This document shows, in pieces, positions 13,350-22,070 of a stretch of DNA of 64,000 bases. How positions within the stretch are numbered: position 1 is the stretch's first letter; every line of letters starts with the position of its first letter. This DNA comes from Auanema rhodensis (Eukaryota; Nematoda; Chromadorea; Rhabditida; Rhabditidae), in contig OZ059896.1 of assembly GCA_964057225.1 (NCBI GenBank), positions 5,642,001 through 5,706,000 of the forward strand, written 5' to 3'. The notes beneath the pieces are model-generated. The model was not told the DNA's origin, did not search any database, and was given only the letters and a program-made list of their open reading frames with translations. Position numbers and translations under genes: made by a program.

Positions 13350-16300
13350 TCATAATGTTGCAGCAAGCTTTTTGATGAGATCCTTATGTACTTTTCTCAT
13401 CTTTCCTTGACTCATTTCCAATTCCACATATGAGTTGTATACGCCTGTAATTTTGAACGGTCCATTATAAGTGGGTCGCAATTTGCCGTGAATCGTCATA
13501 TCCTTCAATAGTACCATTTCACCTATTTCAAATATACGTGATGCTATTCGGTTACTATTATTCAGCCGATTTTGTTGTTCAATTGATTTTAATTGAATTT
13601 TTTCTTGAATAGAATCCCAGGTATTTTTCCGGTTCTCATTTCTTTCCAATAATTCGTCATCTTCAGGAGAATTTAGATGAGGTTGTCCTGGTAATTGACG
13701 GTCCATAGGTAGGCGTGCGTCTCTTCCAAATAAAGCAATGTATGGGCTGATTCCGGTAGTTGTACTTGGGATTGTATTTAACGCGAATGTGATTTTAGGT
13801 AATTGTGAGGCCCATTGAGAGACACGGTTTTCAGCACAAGTGGATAAACATTCCTGGATGGTTCGATGTAGTCGTTCCACTTGACCGTTTGTATTTTTGT
13901 GATATGGCAGAGAGAAGGTTTGTACAATTCCAAATTCGTTGCACATTAACTTGAATTCTTTAGATATAAAATTTCCTCCATTGTCAGACACGATGCTCAC
14001 TGGTGGTCCAAAAATGAAGACGAAATTCGTCAGGAACTTTCGGACTGTTTCTTCGGCATTCTGTGTGCGTAAAGGTATGCTCGTTATCCATTTCGAAAAA
14101 GCATCTTGAATAGAAAGAATATATTTAAATCCATTAGTGCTAGGGGAAAAAGGTCCTGTCACATCCATATGAATCCTATCAAATGGTTTTTGTGGGGTAA
14201 CAAACTTTCCATATGGTTCTCTCGTTGTATCATGTTGATTTATTTTCCTTTTTGCGCATGTCAGGCATTGGCTGACGATCTCTTTCGCATCTTCCATCAT
14301 ATTTGTCCAATGGAATCTTCTTGATAATGCTGCATGTGTTCTTTTGATTCCTTGATGCGCTCCAATTCTTGCGTCTTCATGAAAAAGTTTCGCAAGTACT
14401 TGATTCAATGTCTTTTGTTTTGGAATCATAATCCTTGGAGAAAGATATTGTTTGTTAGGTCGAGCATGTAAAACTCCGTCGATAACAATATATCTATCGC
14501 TATTAATCTGTTTAGGTTGTTCCGTTAACATATCAGCAATAGTTTCCTTAATCCATGGTGTTCCTTGTTGTAACTGAATTAGTTTGTCGGTATCCAGAGT
14601 TTCCACATTGGTTACATTTATGAGATAGTTGATGGTTTCTTGGATATCCGTTAAACTTGTTGTTGGCGTTGTCTTCTGTAGCTTCGGTTTAGGACCATCG
14701 TTAGCTTCGTTGCCTATGTATCTGGATAGTGCATCACATACACTATTCATACGTCCTGGACGGTACATAATCACAATATCATATTCCTGGATCATTAACT
14801 GATATTTCGCTAGTCTTCCAATAAGATCTCTTCTACTCATTAGACTGGTTAGTGGTCGATGATCCGTTATTAGCTTAGTTGACGTGCCTAAAACATATGT
14901 GCGAAATTGTTGTAATGCGTAGACGAGTGCCAAAGCTTCTAATTCGATAGGTGGGTATTTTCTTTCTGTAGGTGAGAGCTTCCTACTTGCGAACGCAACA
15001 GGGTGTAATCCATTTCCTGTATCTTGTAGTAAGACTGCTCCAATTGCAATAGTACTAGCGTCACTTTCAATAACAAAAGGTGCTCCATTTGTTGGTGGCT
15101 TCAGAACTGGTGCTGTGCATAGAGCTTTCTTGAGAGTCTCGAATGCTTTTTCACGTTCTTCCGTCCATTCGAAATCTTGATCCTTGTGTGTGAGTTGATA
15201 CAACGGTTCGGCTATTTTGGCGTAGTCTCTGATGAATCGCCGAAAATAATTTGTCATTCCAAGGAATGAACGAATAGCGGTGACCGTTTTAGGAGTTGGA
15301 AATTTCATAACGGCTGTAATTTTTGATGGATCAGGTTGTATTCCATCACGACCAATTATAAATCCAAGAAATTTAACTTGTGTAGCTGCAAATTTGCATT
15401 TACTTAGTTTTGCTTTCATTCCTAATCCTTGTAAAGCTTGTAACACTTCTTCTATATCCTCCAGATGTTGTTCAGCTGTGTTTGATATAATGAGTAGATC
15501 ATCCAGATAAACAAAAAGTCGACATTTTACTTGATTTTGCAAATAGCGAACAGCTGATTGAAATGTATGTGGAGCTCCACAGAGACCCATCGGCATTCTG
15601 CAATATTGATAAACTCCTGATGAGGTCACAAATGCAGTGAGGTGACGGTCTTCTTCACGTAAAGGAATTTGAAAAAATCCCGATACGAGATCGATGTTTG
15701 TGAAGTATCGAGCTCCTGCAGTGCTGTCGATTATTTCTGGTATATGAGGAATAGAATAAGTCTGTTTCTGTGTGACACTATTGAGTGCACGGAAGTCCGT
15801 TACAAAGCGGAATGAGTTGTCTTTCTTCTTGACTAAGACGACTGGACTTGTAAAACTTGATGTTGATGTTTCTATTACTCCTTGGTCCAGCATTTCTTTT
15901 ACTTGACGTTCAACTTCATCCTGTTTACCCAAAGGAACTCGATATGATCGAGATTTGGGCAGGTCCATATCGGTTCTCAAAGTGATTGAATGTTCTATTG
16001 GTCCTTTGAATAATCCAATGTTCCGATCTTCGTTAAAAAAAGCATTTTTGAATCTTCTCAACATAGTTTTGAGATTTTGACGTTGATTTTTAGATAGATC
16101 CGTTGATTCGAATTTTAAGTTATCGAAAGGATTCTTCTCAAAAATAGGCAATTTATCTGACCAATCAGCTTCTGGTGGAATATAGTCCGGTATATGTGGG
16201 ATTCCAATTTCTTCTGCTATTTTTCCTTTTCCAATAATGGTGTTTCCTGTTAACTTCACCTCATAATTTGCTGTATTGATGGCGAATATTGTGAGTGGTG

Positions 16301-19300
16301 AAGTCTTGATAGCAGTAGGTGTGAATTGAATAGGTCCATTTCCACATCGTATAAGAGCGTATTGTTTTGGTTGTAGTTCTTTTGCCAATTGTAGACGAAT
16401 CATAGCTTTAGTTCGGGGTGGAATAATAGATTCTCTAATGTTTATAATTGAAACGGTGTCTGAACTGATGCGAAAGCTCTTCTGGTTAGCGGATAATAAT
16501 GGTAGAAAATGGTTTCCAACTATTAATTGCTTGCGTAGAGCTTGTAGAGAAGTTGTTATTCCTTTTTCTTCTAATGCTTTCATGATGTCCAAACCAAGTA
16601 ACATTTCAGTAGGACAATGTTTATCCTCAGAGATTAAAAATGTGTGTGAAAGATGGTATCCAGCAATAACAATGTCCAACGTTATTGTACCCAGAAAGTT
16701 GAATATTGATCCATTTGCTGCGGTGGCAGAGATTTTAGTTGAGTTGAAATTCTCTTTTCCTAAATAGCGTACTGATGATTCCTTCAAATATGAAACAGAT
16801 GCTCCGCTATCCCATAAAGCTACGAGTCCTCTGCCTTCTGCTTCGATTCTTATATATGGGAGTTCTCTTTTGTTTGTTGCACAGCATCCAACAAAAGGTA
16901 TAATAATAGGAATAAAAGTGATGACAGTAGGAAAATATCTTCGAATAGTTTCATCGTCGGCTGGAACATCGATGTCAGCGTTGAGTAGTTCGTGTTGTTC
17001 AACTGCATTCACATTTAAGATAGGAACTTTCTCTTTGATATAAGATACAACAATAATGTATAATGCTGATCCAAAGATTAATATAACTATCATAACACCT
17101 GCAGAGATAAACATTCTGTTGAGGGATCCAGCAAAGAAATCAACTCCTCGTTCCCATAGTGATGATGCAATATTTTGAGTAGAACTAAAAAGTTCGTTAC
17201 TTTTTGTAAACCATTCTGATAAGCCTGGCAAATTCGCTTGATTCGTGATAACTCGTAGAAAAGTTCTATGAGGATTGGTAGCGAAAATGTGTCCATATGT
17301 TAAGCTTATTGTTCTAACTAAGTTTTCATCGGTGATATTTTCATAAAGATTTCTTTGTGAAAATCGAATGGCTGCTAGATCGGGATACTGATCTGAACCA
17401 ATGTTTAAAGCAGTTACGTTTGTAACTCCGTTGAGGGATTTCCATTCTCCATCCTCTTTCCATATATCATTTTCTACTGTTTCACATGGAATTTCAGTTC
17501 CATATGCTTCCAAATCTGCTGAATCTTGAGGTGCAAAGTAGAGGCGGTCATCATCCGTGATGACGGGTGTTTCTAAATAACACTTATCCTTGTATGTGTG
17601 GTTGCGATAAATGTGAATTGGTTCTATTGGCTGACAGGTTGAAACCCGAATAAGATTCCGTCCAATTATTCGAGCCACTACATCATCTCGTTGCATAATA
17701 GATCGGATAGCAATCGTAGGATTGATATTAAATATAGCTTGCCATGTCTTAATAAGTTCAAGTTGAGCATGACATATGCTGTGATGTTGATGATGAAATT
17801 CTTCGACCAGTATGGTTCTCATTCGTTCAAATCCATAGTTGAGTTTGTTGATGGTAGTTAATGCATCTCGATGTCGAAGTATAGTATTCTGGTGATCAGT
17901 TAAGTGAGTGCCGAATAATTCTTGAGCTTTCTCTATGCTTCCAATCATGGGTTGCATTGATGTCATCCCTTGAATAGTACTAATTGTTTGTTTTGTAGTA
18001 GATGATGTATTTACAACAGGTTTTGAGGTAGCACTAAGAAATCGTGCAGTTGGCGTAGTTTTAGTGGTGATAGAGCGACTGAATACTCTTTTTGTAATCT
18101 CTTCAGGTGCTGGTTTTGAAAACCATGACATTAAATCAGTTAATTGTTTAGCGTCAATATTGATGTTACGGCTGTAGAGATCTTCTTTATTCGAAGGCAT
18201 CGGTATTCCAAAATTGGTTTCTCGGTTTCTGAGTGTCCAGTTATCCAACAGCTTTAATTTCATTTCATATACTTGATCTTTCACTTGTCGTTGCATAAAA
18301 TGACTATGAAAGAACAGTTTCATTCGATAATATTCTATCAGTTGAGGTTGAGAATACTGATAGCGTAGTTCACGAAGTAATTCTTTTGCTTTATATACCA
18401 CAGAACGTGGATCTCCAAATGTGAAGTTGAGATGGTTTTGATATACTGTGAATATCAAAAATTCGAGTGGTGGCACATATTCTGTTTCGGATAAGATTGC
18501 AGGTATTTGTATCAATTCCCATAATTTATCTCTTGCAACCGAAATTGTAGAATTGCCTGGTTTAACTATTCTTTTTATATAATTGATAGGAAGTCGGTGT
18601 GCTAGTTGACCGATGACAAAACTAGGCTCCATTTGTTCGATCCACATTTTTGTAATCATCTTGCTTTCTTCTCCTCCTAGAGCATGTAGTAAGAGAATAT
18701 TCGGATCGCGGAAGTCTTTTAAATTTGCCCAGTAATCTATAGTATGATCAGTAATGTTCAAAACATGGACAGCTGACAGCAAAAATTGATGATATCGAGC
18801 AATAACAGTCAGGTTCTGATATTCGTTGCTAACTGATTGATAGTGATACCAGTTATGAATATATCGTATGGTATTTCCGCCAGACGTGACAGTATATCTA
18901 GCAAACGGTAGATCCAATATTTGAATAGGAGTTAACTTATATTCCATTTCTGAGCGAAATGACGCAATTAAGGATGAATTTGTTGAACGTTTATAGCGTT
19001 GGCGTGAAGGATCCATTTGATTATCCAAATAACTTGTTAGATCCAGTAGAGAATATGCATGCGGATAATCAATAAACGAGACAAGAGTCTCAGTAGTGGA
19101 TTCAAAAATTGGTGAAGAAAAACAAGATTGAGTTGTAGTAGATGCTGAGGTGTTGGCTAAGACAAGTGCTGTTTCTAGACTTGATATTAGCAGTGTTTGA
19201 TCTCCAAGTATTCCATACAGAGGTCCAATACGTGTGTATTGGCATGGTGCTCGGGGTGTGGGTGGTTTCCAAACTACTGAACCATCTCCAAATGTACAGC

Positions 19301-20807
19301 TTCCCATTTGAGCTTTACAGCCTTCGGCGTTGACAATTAAGTCAGATACAATAGTATTGTCCTTTAAATTTGTAATAACTCCTCGCTCCATCACAAATTG
19401 AGTTAAGTTGGCGCATTGAGTAAAACTGAAGAAACGTTCCGGTTCATATACTGGCTTAGGAGCTTCATATGTAAGTGGATTAGCGCTCAACAGTTTTTCA
19501 TTTTTCCATTTCTTGTCTCGAGCAGCTATACGGCATTCTTCTACAGATACATATCCATTACCAATGATGGTGTCATTGCTTTCTCGGAACCAAAATTGAT
19601 CCGTTACACATAATCGATAGATGCGTGTATAACATTTCCACGCTTCCCATGTTACGACGGTTTGTTTAGGAATGAACAATTCAACGTTAACTTGATGAGC
19701 TTGTTGAATTGCTTTCCGTTGGCATCCTGTTATCTCTGGTGGTGTCATCAGAATTCCTCCTTTATGAGCTAAACATAGTTGATATGAAGCATTCACAGTG
19801 GGAAGCAGAAATGTGCAGATTATTGTTGTGAGCAGGAATGGTAATGCAATAGTATTTATATTGAATCGAGGTTTCCATCGTCGTTGATTGCCTTGATTCT
19901 CTCTTGGATAATTGTCGCGATTATTCCTGGCAAAGTTGTCTCGATTTTCTCTTTGATAATTGTTGCGAGGTTCTCTCGAATGGTGATTACTCTCCATTGA
20001 GTAGTTGTTTCCATAATTTTGTCGAGGGCCAGAGTTCCTGCTGAATTTATTTTTGAAATTCTTCCAAGGGTTTCTTGAATTGTTGCCATTGTTCCGTTCG
20101 AAATCTCGTGGCTGCTGATGGTTCCTTTGGTTCCTATTTTCCTTCATGGTGATCTTCTGAACTGCAGAGATCAACTCTTGCATAGTTGAGTTTTCTTCAT
20201 GCTGTTTTTTATAGTTAGCACGAATTGCTTCTTCAAAACGTGCTGTCCTTTTTGCTTCCTCATAAGTCTTCGGATCTTTTCCTTGAACAATTATGCCTAA
20301 ATCAGCGTTCAATCCATTTAAGAAAGCTGATCTTAATATGAGCTCTCTTTCTCGATCAGTTGGGCTCATAATACTGGAAGCCATTTCTTCCAAGTATGAG
20401 GCAAACTGAGTAACAGTTTTCTCTCCTTGCGTCGAGCGTAGCAACTTTGCGATCGTGAAATTCCTTTCCGTGGCAGGGCAAAGTAACTCTGCCAATTGTG
20501 AAACAAGGTCTTTCCAAGGTCCTCGTTCACGAATTTCGGAAGGAATCGAGTTATATGCAGAGATCGCAGAATCATTCTGCTGAAGCAGCAGAGGAAGAAG
20601 AAAAATTCTTTCAATTACAGAAAGTCCCGCAGCATTCGCGAATCGGTTAAATATATCGATGTACGATCGAAAGCTTCGGCTACCATCGTATTTGGGGCAG
20701 TGTGGACTGCCTAGAACTTTTGTTAAGTTTTTGGTCAACTCTGGAGATGCCATTAAATTAGGCGTTTCCAGAGTTGAATCTCTGTTTGATTGCTCATGTG
20801 GTCTCAT
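13350..20807 (-). CDS. Gag-Env-Pro-RT-RNaseH-integrase polyprotein
   Basis: This is a single uninterrupted frame ending in TGA at 13350-13352. Residues here are numbered from a TTG at 20876, giving 2508 codons; a TTG start is not credible in a eukaryote. I start the CDS at the first in-frame ATG, residue 24 (20805-20807), which has A at -3. The frame is open but ATG-less back to a TGA at 21054-21056, so a leader exon or an unusual start remains possible. Domains: Gag 50-225, Asn/Arg-rich basic region 240-336, hydrophobic segment 344-361, envelope-like ectodomain 363-1254, transmembrane segment about 1255-1280, protease 1339-1440, reverse transcriptase about 1600-1850, RNase H 1930-2050, integrase 2155-2505. 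Catalytic residues of all four enzymes are present. The length is far above a typical gypsy Gag-Pol because of the inserted envelope-like region. No frameshift or stop separates Gag from Pol, so product ratios must be set by proteolysis or by RNA processing. Confidence 0.95.
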   Translation of the reverse strand: MRPHEQSNRDSTLETPNLMASPELTKNLTKVLGSPHCPKYDGSRSFRSYIDIFNRFANAAGLSVIERIFLLPLLLQQNDSAISAYNSIPSEIRERGPWKDLVSQLAELLCPATERNFTIAKLLRSTQGEKTVTQFASYLEEMASSIMSPTDRERELILRSAFLNGLNADLGIIVQGKDPKTYEEAKRTARFEEAIRANYKKQHEENSTMQELISAVQKITMKENRNQRNHQQPRDFERNNGNNSRNPWKNFKNKFSRNSGPRQNYGNNYSMESNHHSREPRNNYQRENRDNFARNNRDNYPRENQGNQRRWKPRFNINTIALPFLLTTIICTFLLPTVNASYQLCLAHKGGILMTPPEITGCQRKAIQQAHQVNVELFIPKQTVVTWEAWKCYTRIYRLCVTDQFWFRESNDTIIGNGYVSVEECRIAARDKKWKNEKLLSANPLTYEAPKPVYEPERFFSFTQCANLTQFVMERGVITNLKDNTIVSDLIVNAEGCKAQMGSCTFGDGSVVWKPPTPRAPCQYTRIGPLYGILGDQTLLISSLETALVLANTSASTTTQSCFSSPIFESTTETLVSFIDYPHAYSLLDLTSYLDNQMDPSRQRYKRSTNSSLIASFRSEMEYKLTPIQILDLPFARYTVTSGGNTIRYIHNWYHYQSVSNEYQNLTVIARYHQFLLSAVHVLNITDHTIDYWANLKDFRDPNILLLHALGGEESKMITKMWIEQMEPSFVIGQLAHRLPINYIKRIVKPGNSTISVARDKLWELIQIPAILSETEYVPPLEFLIFTVYQNHLNFTFGDPRSVVYKAKELLRELRYQYSQPQLIEYYRMKLFFHSHFMQRQVKDQVYEMKLKLLDNWTLRNRETNFGIPMPSNKEDLYSRNINIDAKQLTDLMSWFSKPAPEEITKRVFSRSITTKTTPTARFLSATSKPVVNTSSTTKQTISTIQGMTSMQPMIGSIEKAQELFGTHLTDHQNTILRHRDALTTINKLNYGFERMRTILVEEFHHQHHSICHAQLELIKTWQAIFNINPTIAIRSIMQRDDVVARIIGRNLIRVSTCQPIEPIHIYRNHTYKDKCYLETPVITDDDRLYFAPQDSADLEAYGTEIPCETVENDIWKEDGEWKSLNGVTNVTALNIGSDQYPDLAAIRFSQRNLYENITDENLVRTISLTYGHIFATNPHRTFLRVITNQANLPGLSEWFTKSNELFSSTQNIASSLWERGVDFFAGSLNRMFISAGVMIVILIFGSALYIIVVSYIKEKVPILNVNAVEQHELLNADIDVPADDETIRRYFPTVITFIPIIIPFVGCCATNKRELPYIRIEAEGRGLVALWDSGASVSYLKESSVRYLGKENFNSTKISATAANGSIFNFLGTITLDIVIAGYHLSHTFLISEDKHCPTEMLLGLDIMKALEEKGITTSLQALRKQLIVGNHFLPLLSANQKSFRISSDTVSIINIRESIIPPRTKAMIRLQLAKELQPKQYALIRCGNGPIQFTPTAIKTSPLTIFAINTANYEVKLTGNTIIGKGKIAEEIGIPHIPDYIPPEADWSDKLPIFEKNPFDNLKFESTDLSKNQRQNLKTMLRRFKNAFFNEDRNIGLFKGPIEHSITLRTDMDLPKSRSYRVPLGKQDEVERQVKEMLDQGVIETSTSSFTSPVVLVKKKDNSFRFVTDFRALNSVTQKQTYSIPHIPEIIDSTAGARYFTNIDLVSGFFQIPLREEDRHLTAFVTSSGVYQYCRMPMGLCGAPHTFQSAVRYLQNQVKCRLFVYLDDLLIISNTAEQHLEDIEEVLQALQGLGMKAKLSKCKFAATQVKFLGFIIGRDGIQPDPSKITAVMKFPTPKTVTAIRSFLGMTNYFRRFIRDYAKIAEPLYQLTHKDQDFEWTEEREKAFETLKKALCTAPVLKPPTNGAPFVIESDASTIAIGAVLLQDTGNGLHPVAFASRKLSPTERKYPPIELEALALVYALQQFRTYVLGTSTKLITDHRPLTSLMSRRDLIGRLAKYQLMIQEYDIVIMYRPGRMNSVCDALSRYIGNEANDGPKPKLQKTTPTTSLTDIQETINYLINVTNVETLDTDKLIQLQQGTPWIKETIADMLTEQPKQINSDRYIVIDGVLHARPNKQYLSPRIMIPKQKTLNQVLAKLFHEDARIGAHQGIKRTHAALSRRFHWTNMMEDAKEIVSQCLTCAKRKINQHDTTREPYGKFVTPQKPFDRIHMDVTGPFSPSTNGFKYILSIQDAFSKWITSIPLRTQNAEETVRKFLTNFVFIFGPPVSIVSDNGGNFISKEFKLMCNEFGIVQTFSLPYHKNTNGQVERLHRTIQECLSTCAENRVSQWASQLPKITFALNTIPSTTTGISPYIALFGRDARLPMDRQLPGQPHLNSPEDDELLERNENRKNTWDSIQEKIQLKSIEQQNRLNNSNRIASRIFEIGEMVLLKDMTIHGKLRPTYNGPFKITGVYNSYVELEMSQGKMRKVHKDLIKKLAATL
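13362..14414 (-). other. Integrase domain (residues about 2155-2505)
   Basis: The zinc-binding H2C2 set is H2166, H2174, C2204 and C2207, with 29 residues between the second His and first Cys. The catalytic core has D2238 (in RIHMDVTGPF), D2298 (in IVSDNGGNF) and E2334 (in NGQVERLHRT), with 35 residues between the last two, as in the D,D-35-E family. The C-terminal part (2446-2505) has RPTYNGPFKI, a GPY/F-like module common in gypsy integrases. I see no clear chromodomain. It would insert the element DNA and make the 4-bp target duplication seen at 12890 and 22272. Confidence 0.95.
14727..16862 (-). other. Protease, reverse transcriptase and RNase H domains
   Basis: Protease (residues 1339-1440): retropepsin active-site motif DSGAS at 1356-1360 and the later hydrophobic-Gly motif LLGLD at 1426-1430. 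Reverse transcriptase (about 1600-1850): LVKKKDNSFRFVTDFRALN at 1681-1699, FTNIDLVSGF with the first catalytic Asp at 1729, MPMGLCGAPHTFQ, and the YLDD box at 1790-1793. It is followed by the gypsy-type connection FLGMTNYFRRFI (1871-1882). RNase H (1930-2050): Asp 1939, Glu 1978 or 1980, Asp 2005 in TDHRPL and Asp 2048 in CDALSR match the expected acidic set. Together these make the DNA copy of the element and remove the RNA template. All key residues are intact. Confidence 0.95.
16863..19868 (-). other. Envelope-like glycoprotein region inside the polyprotein (residues 337-1338)
   Basis: A hydrophobic segment (344-361, signal or signal-anchor type) is followed by an ectodomain of about 890 residues. 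I count 13 N-glycosylation sequons (including N434, N490, N575, N633, N688, N707, N775, N817, N879, N956, N1092, N1153, N1180). There are 14 cysteines in two clusters: ten at 368-585 and four at 1035-1131. A furin-type RYKR lies at 627-630 and a Ser/Thr-rich linker at about 935-970. A strong transmembrane segment follows at 1255-1280, then a short tail and a proline-containing hydrophobic patch (1314-1330). These are marks of a membrane glycoprotein cleaved into two subunits. The family is not certain. The Trp/Cys pattern around 410-448 recalls gB-like glycoproteins of chuviruses and related arthropod or nematode elements, at low confidence. The usual gypsy env position after integrase is empty. 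Confidence 0.75.
20202..20729 (-). other. Gag capsid-like domain (residues about 50-225)
   Basis: The segment resembles the retrotransposon Gag family. It has the opening PKYDGSRSFRSYIDIFNRFA, the run GPWKDLVSQLAELLCP, and a helix-rich stretch with TVTQFASYLEEM and LRSAFLNGLNADL. The gypsy-type capsid assembles the particle that packages element RNA. It is followed by about 95 residues very rich in Asn, Arg, Gln and Tyr with repeated RxNxRDNY-like steps (residues 240-336, to about 19869). No CCHC zinc knuckle is visible, so RNA binding would rest on this basic stretch. The homology call rests on pattern recognition only. Confidence 0.8.
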
Positions 20808-21859
20808 GTTGAGTAGGAGCTTCAGAGGTAGTTTTTCGCGCTGGGGAGTTTTTTCTTTTTTCGGTGTTACAGCCAAGTGTGTTGGCGTTTTTTCGTCGTC
20901 CGATGGACTTAAATCGTTGTCAAACGAGTCGTCACTATCGGGAAAAGGAAATCGAGAAATACGATTTCTCTTGTCTCTTAATCTTTGAGAGGTACGGAAA
21001 GTCGTATCCGTATAATTATTCTTGGAGGTTGCCGTTTTGGAAAAGGAGGAAAGTCAGAACAATCTACAATGTAAAATAGTGGAATAAGTTAGTAAACAAG
21101 ATAAGAATATGAATAGTTAATAGTGAATAAATTAGTGAATAACGTGAAAAAAAAAATCGAAGAAAAAAAAGATATATAATAATATGGGTTGAAGATTAAT
21201 TAATTAATGAACTCATACAAAAACAAACTATAGAGAGGAAAAAAAAAAGTGAATATAATTAATTGTTAAGATGATGATAGGATATGATTATGTGACAATG
21301 TGATTCATAAATTAGAGAAGTGAGTATGGCGGACAAATCAAAATCTCAATTGTTACTGAATAACAATGAATTACCAAACAAGGCATCTTTCAAATTCCAA
21401 AGTCTTTGTTTCAACTTGAATCAACAATCAAAAAATTATGAGAGGAAGGTTTAAATTCAAATATGACAAATGATACAGCGGATGTTATTTTCTTACAGTG
21501 GCCATTCTGTTAGTACAAACTTGTAATCTTTATCAAAAATATCGCAAATTGACTTTATTAAGGTCCAATTTTGCTTATATCAAACAGCTTTTCCATTTCC
21601 AAAAAATATATATTTTTCGCCACAATGAAAAATCAAAAGTACAACTGCGCAGAAACAAAAAGAAATCGAAAAGTTGGCCAATTCAGTATCTCACCCTTGC
21701 GCAAAATATCAACCCTGTTTATTAAAAAAATGAGTGAGACCCTTCGTACTGAATTGGAAAGAGAGGTGGTAGCCCAGGGAAATAGCTCAAAAAAATTCTC
21801 TTTAACTGAATGATAATTCATAATTTAATCGAGTTCGAAAAATCGTAAAAAGATTCTAA
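20808..21859 (-). other. Long 5' leader of the element
   Basis: About 1.05 kb lies between the primer-binding site and the first in-frame ATG. The 3' part (20808-21053) is open in the Gag frame and reads as Ser/Thr/Asp-rich protein, including an acidic run just before the numbered start. The 5' part (21057-21859) is AT-rich with poly-purine runs and many stops. Short reading frames on both strands here are not convincing. A donor-like AGG|GTGAGA occurs on the minus strand near 21697, but I found no strong acceptor that would join it to the Gag frame. Packaging signals or a small intron may lie here; neither can be shown from sequence alone. Confidence 0.6.
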
Positions 21860-21872
21860 GGTGGAACCTCCA
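21860..21872 (-). other. Primer-binding site, tRNA-Gln type
   Basis: Read on the minus strand, the 13 bases directly next to the 5' LTR begin TGGAGGTTCCACC. This is complementary to the acceptor end of a tRNA whose 5' strand starts GGTTCCA, which I recall as the acceptor stem of metazoan tRNA-Gln, plus the CCA tail. The match stops after 13 bases. There is no gap between LTR and site. It would prime minus-strand DNA synthesis. Confidence 0.8.
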
Positions 21873-22025
21873 TGTAATATCCTTAAGTTGGATATTAATA
21901 TTCCATGATTGACCCTTAGATTGATGTGTTGTAAAAGAAACAATAAGATTTGAGGAAGAGAGAAAGATTTATTATAAATAAAAAACATTTAAACAATAAA
22001 CAAATAAAGATAAAGATAAGTCCGC

Positions 22026-22043
22026 CAACTGAAGATTCAGTTG
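22026..22043. other. Small inverted repeat near the predicted transcription start
   Basis: CAACTGAA and TTCAGTTG are separated by GA, giving an 8-bp stem just downstream of the TATA box, at or beside the predicted 5' end of element RNA. The duplicate is at 13047-13064. It could form a terminal RNA hairpin. Confidence 0.5.
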
Positions 22044-22052
22044 AATGGCAAG

Positions 22053-22060
22053 CTTATATA
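22053..22060 (-). promoter_or_regulatory. TATA box in 5' LTR
   Basis: TATATAAG in element orientation, at LTR bases 212-219. The expected transcription start is about 25-30 bases downstream (near 22025-22030). The identical copy in the 3' LTR is at 13074-13081. Confidence 0.7.
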
Positions 22061-22070
22061 GCGAATGTTA

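Noticed and set aside
14106..20089. Short reading frames on both strands inside the polyprotein region
   Set aside because: They are out-of-frame shadows of the long minus-strand frame, with no independent support.
20874..20876. TTG at 20876 as the start codon of the polyprotein
   Set aside because: TTG starts are not expected in a eukaryotic element, and the same frame stays open further upstream. It is used only as a numbering origin.
21571..21813. Plus-strand reading frame of 80 codons in the element leader
   Set aside because: Its last 27 codons from an internal ATG look protein-like, but it is short, antisense to the element and has no recognisable domain. Chance is the simpler explanation.
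21633..21821. Minus-strand 62-codon reading frame just downstream of the primer-binding site
   Set aside because: It is in the sense direction and could be a leader exon, since it contains a donor-like AGG|GTGAGA. However, I found no acceptor that joins it to the Gag frame and see no domain.
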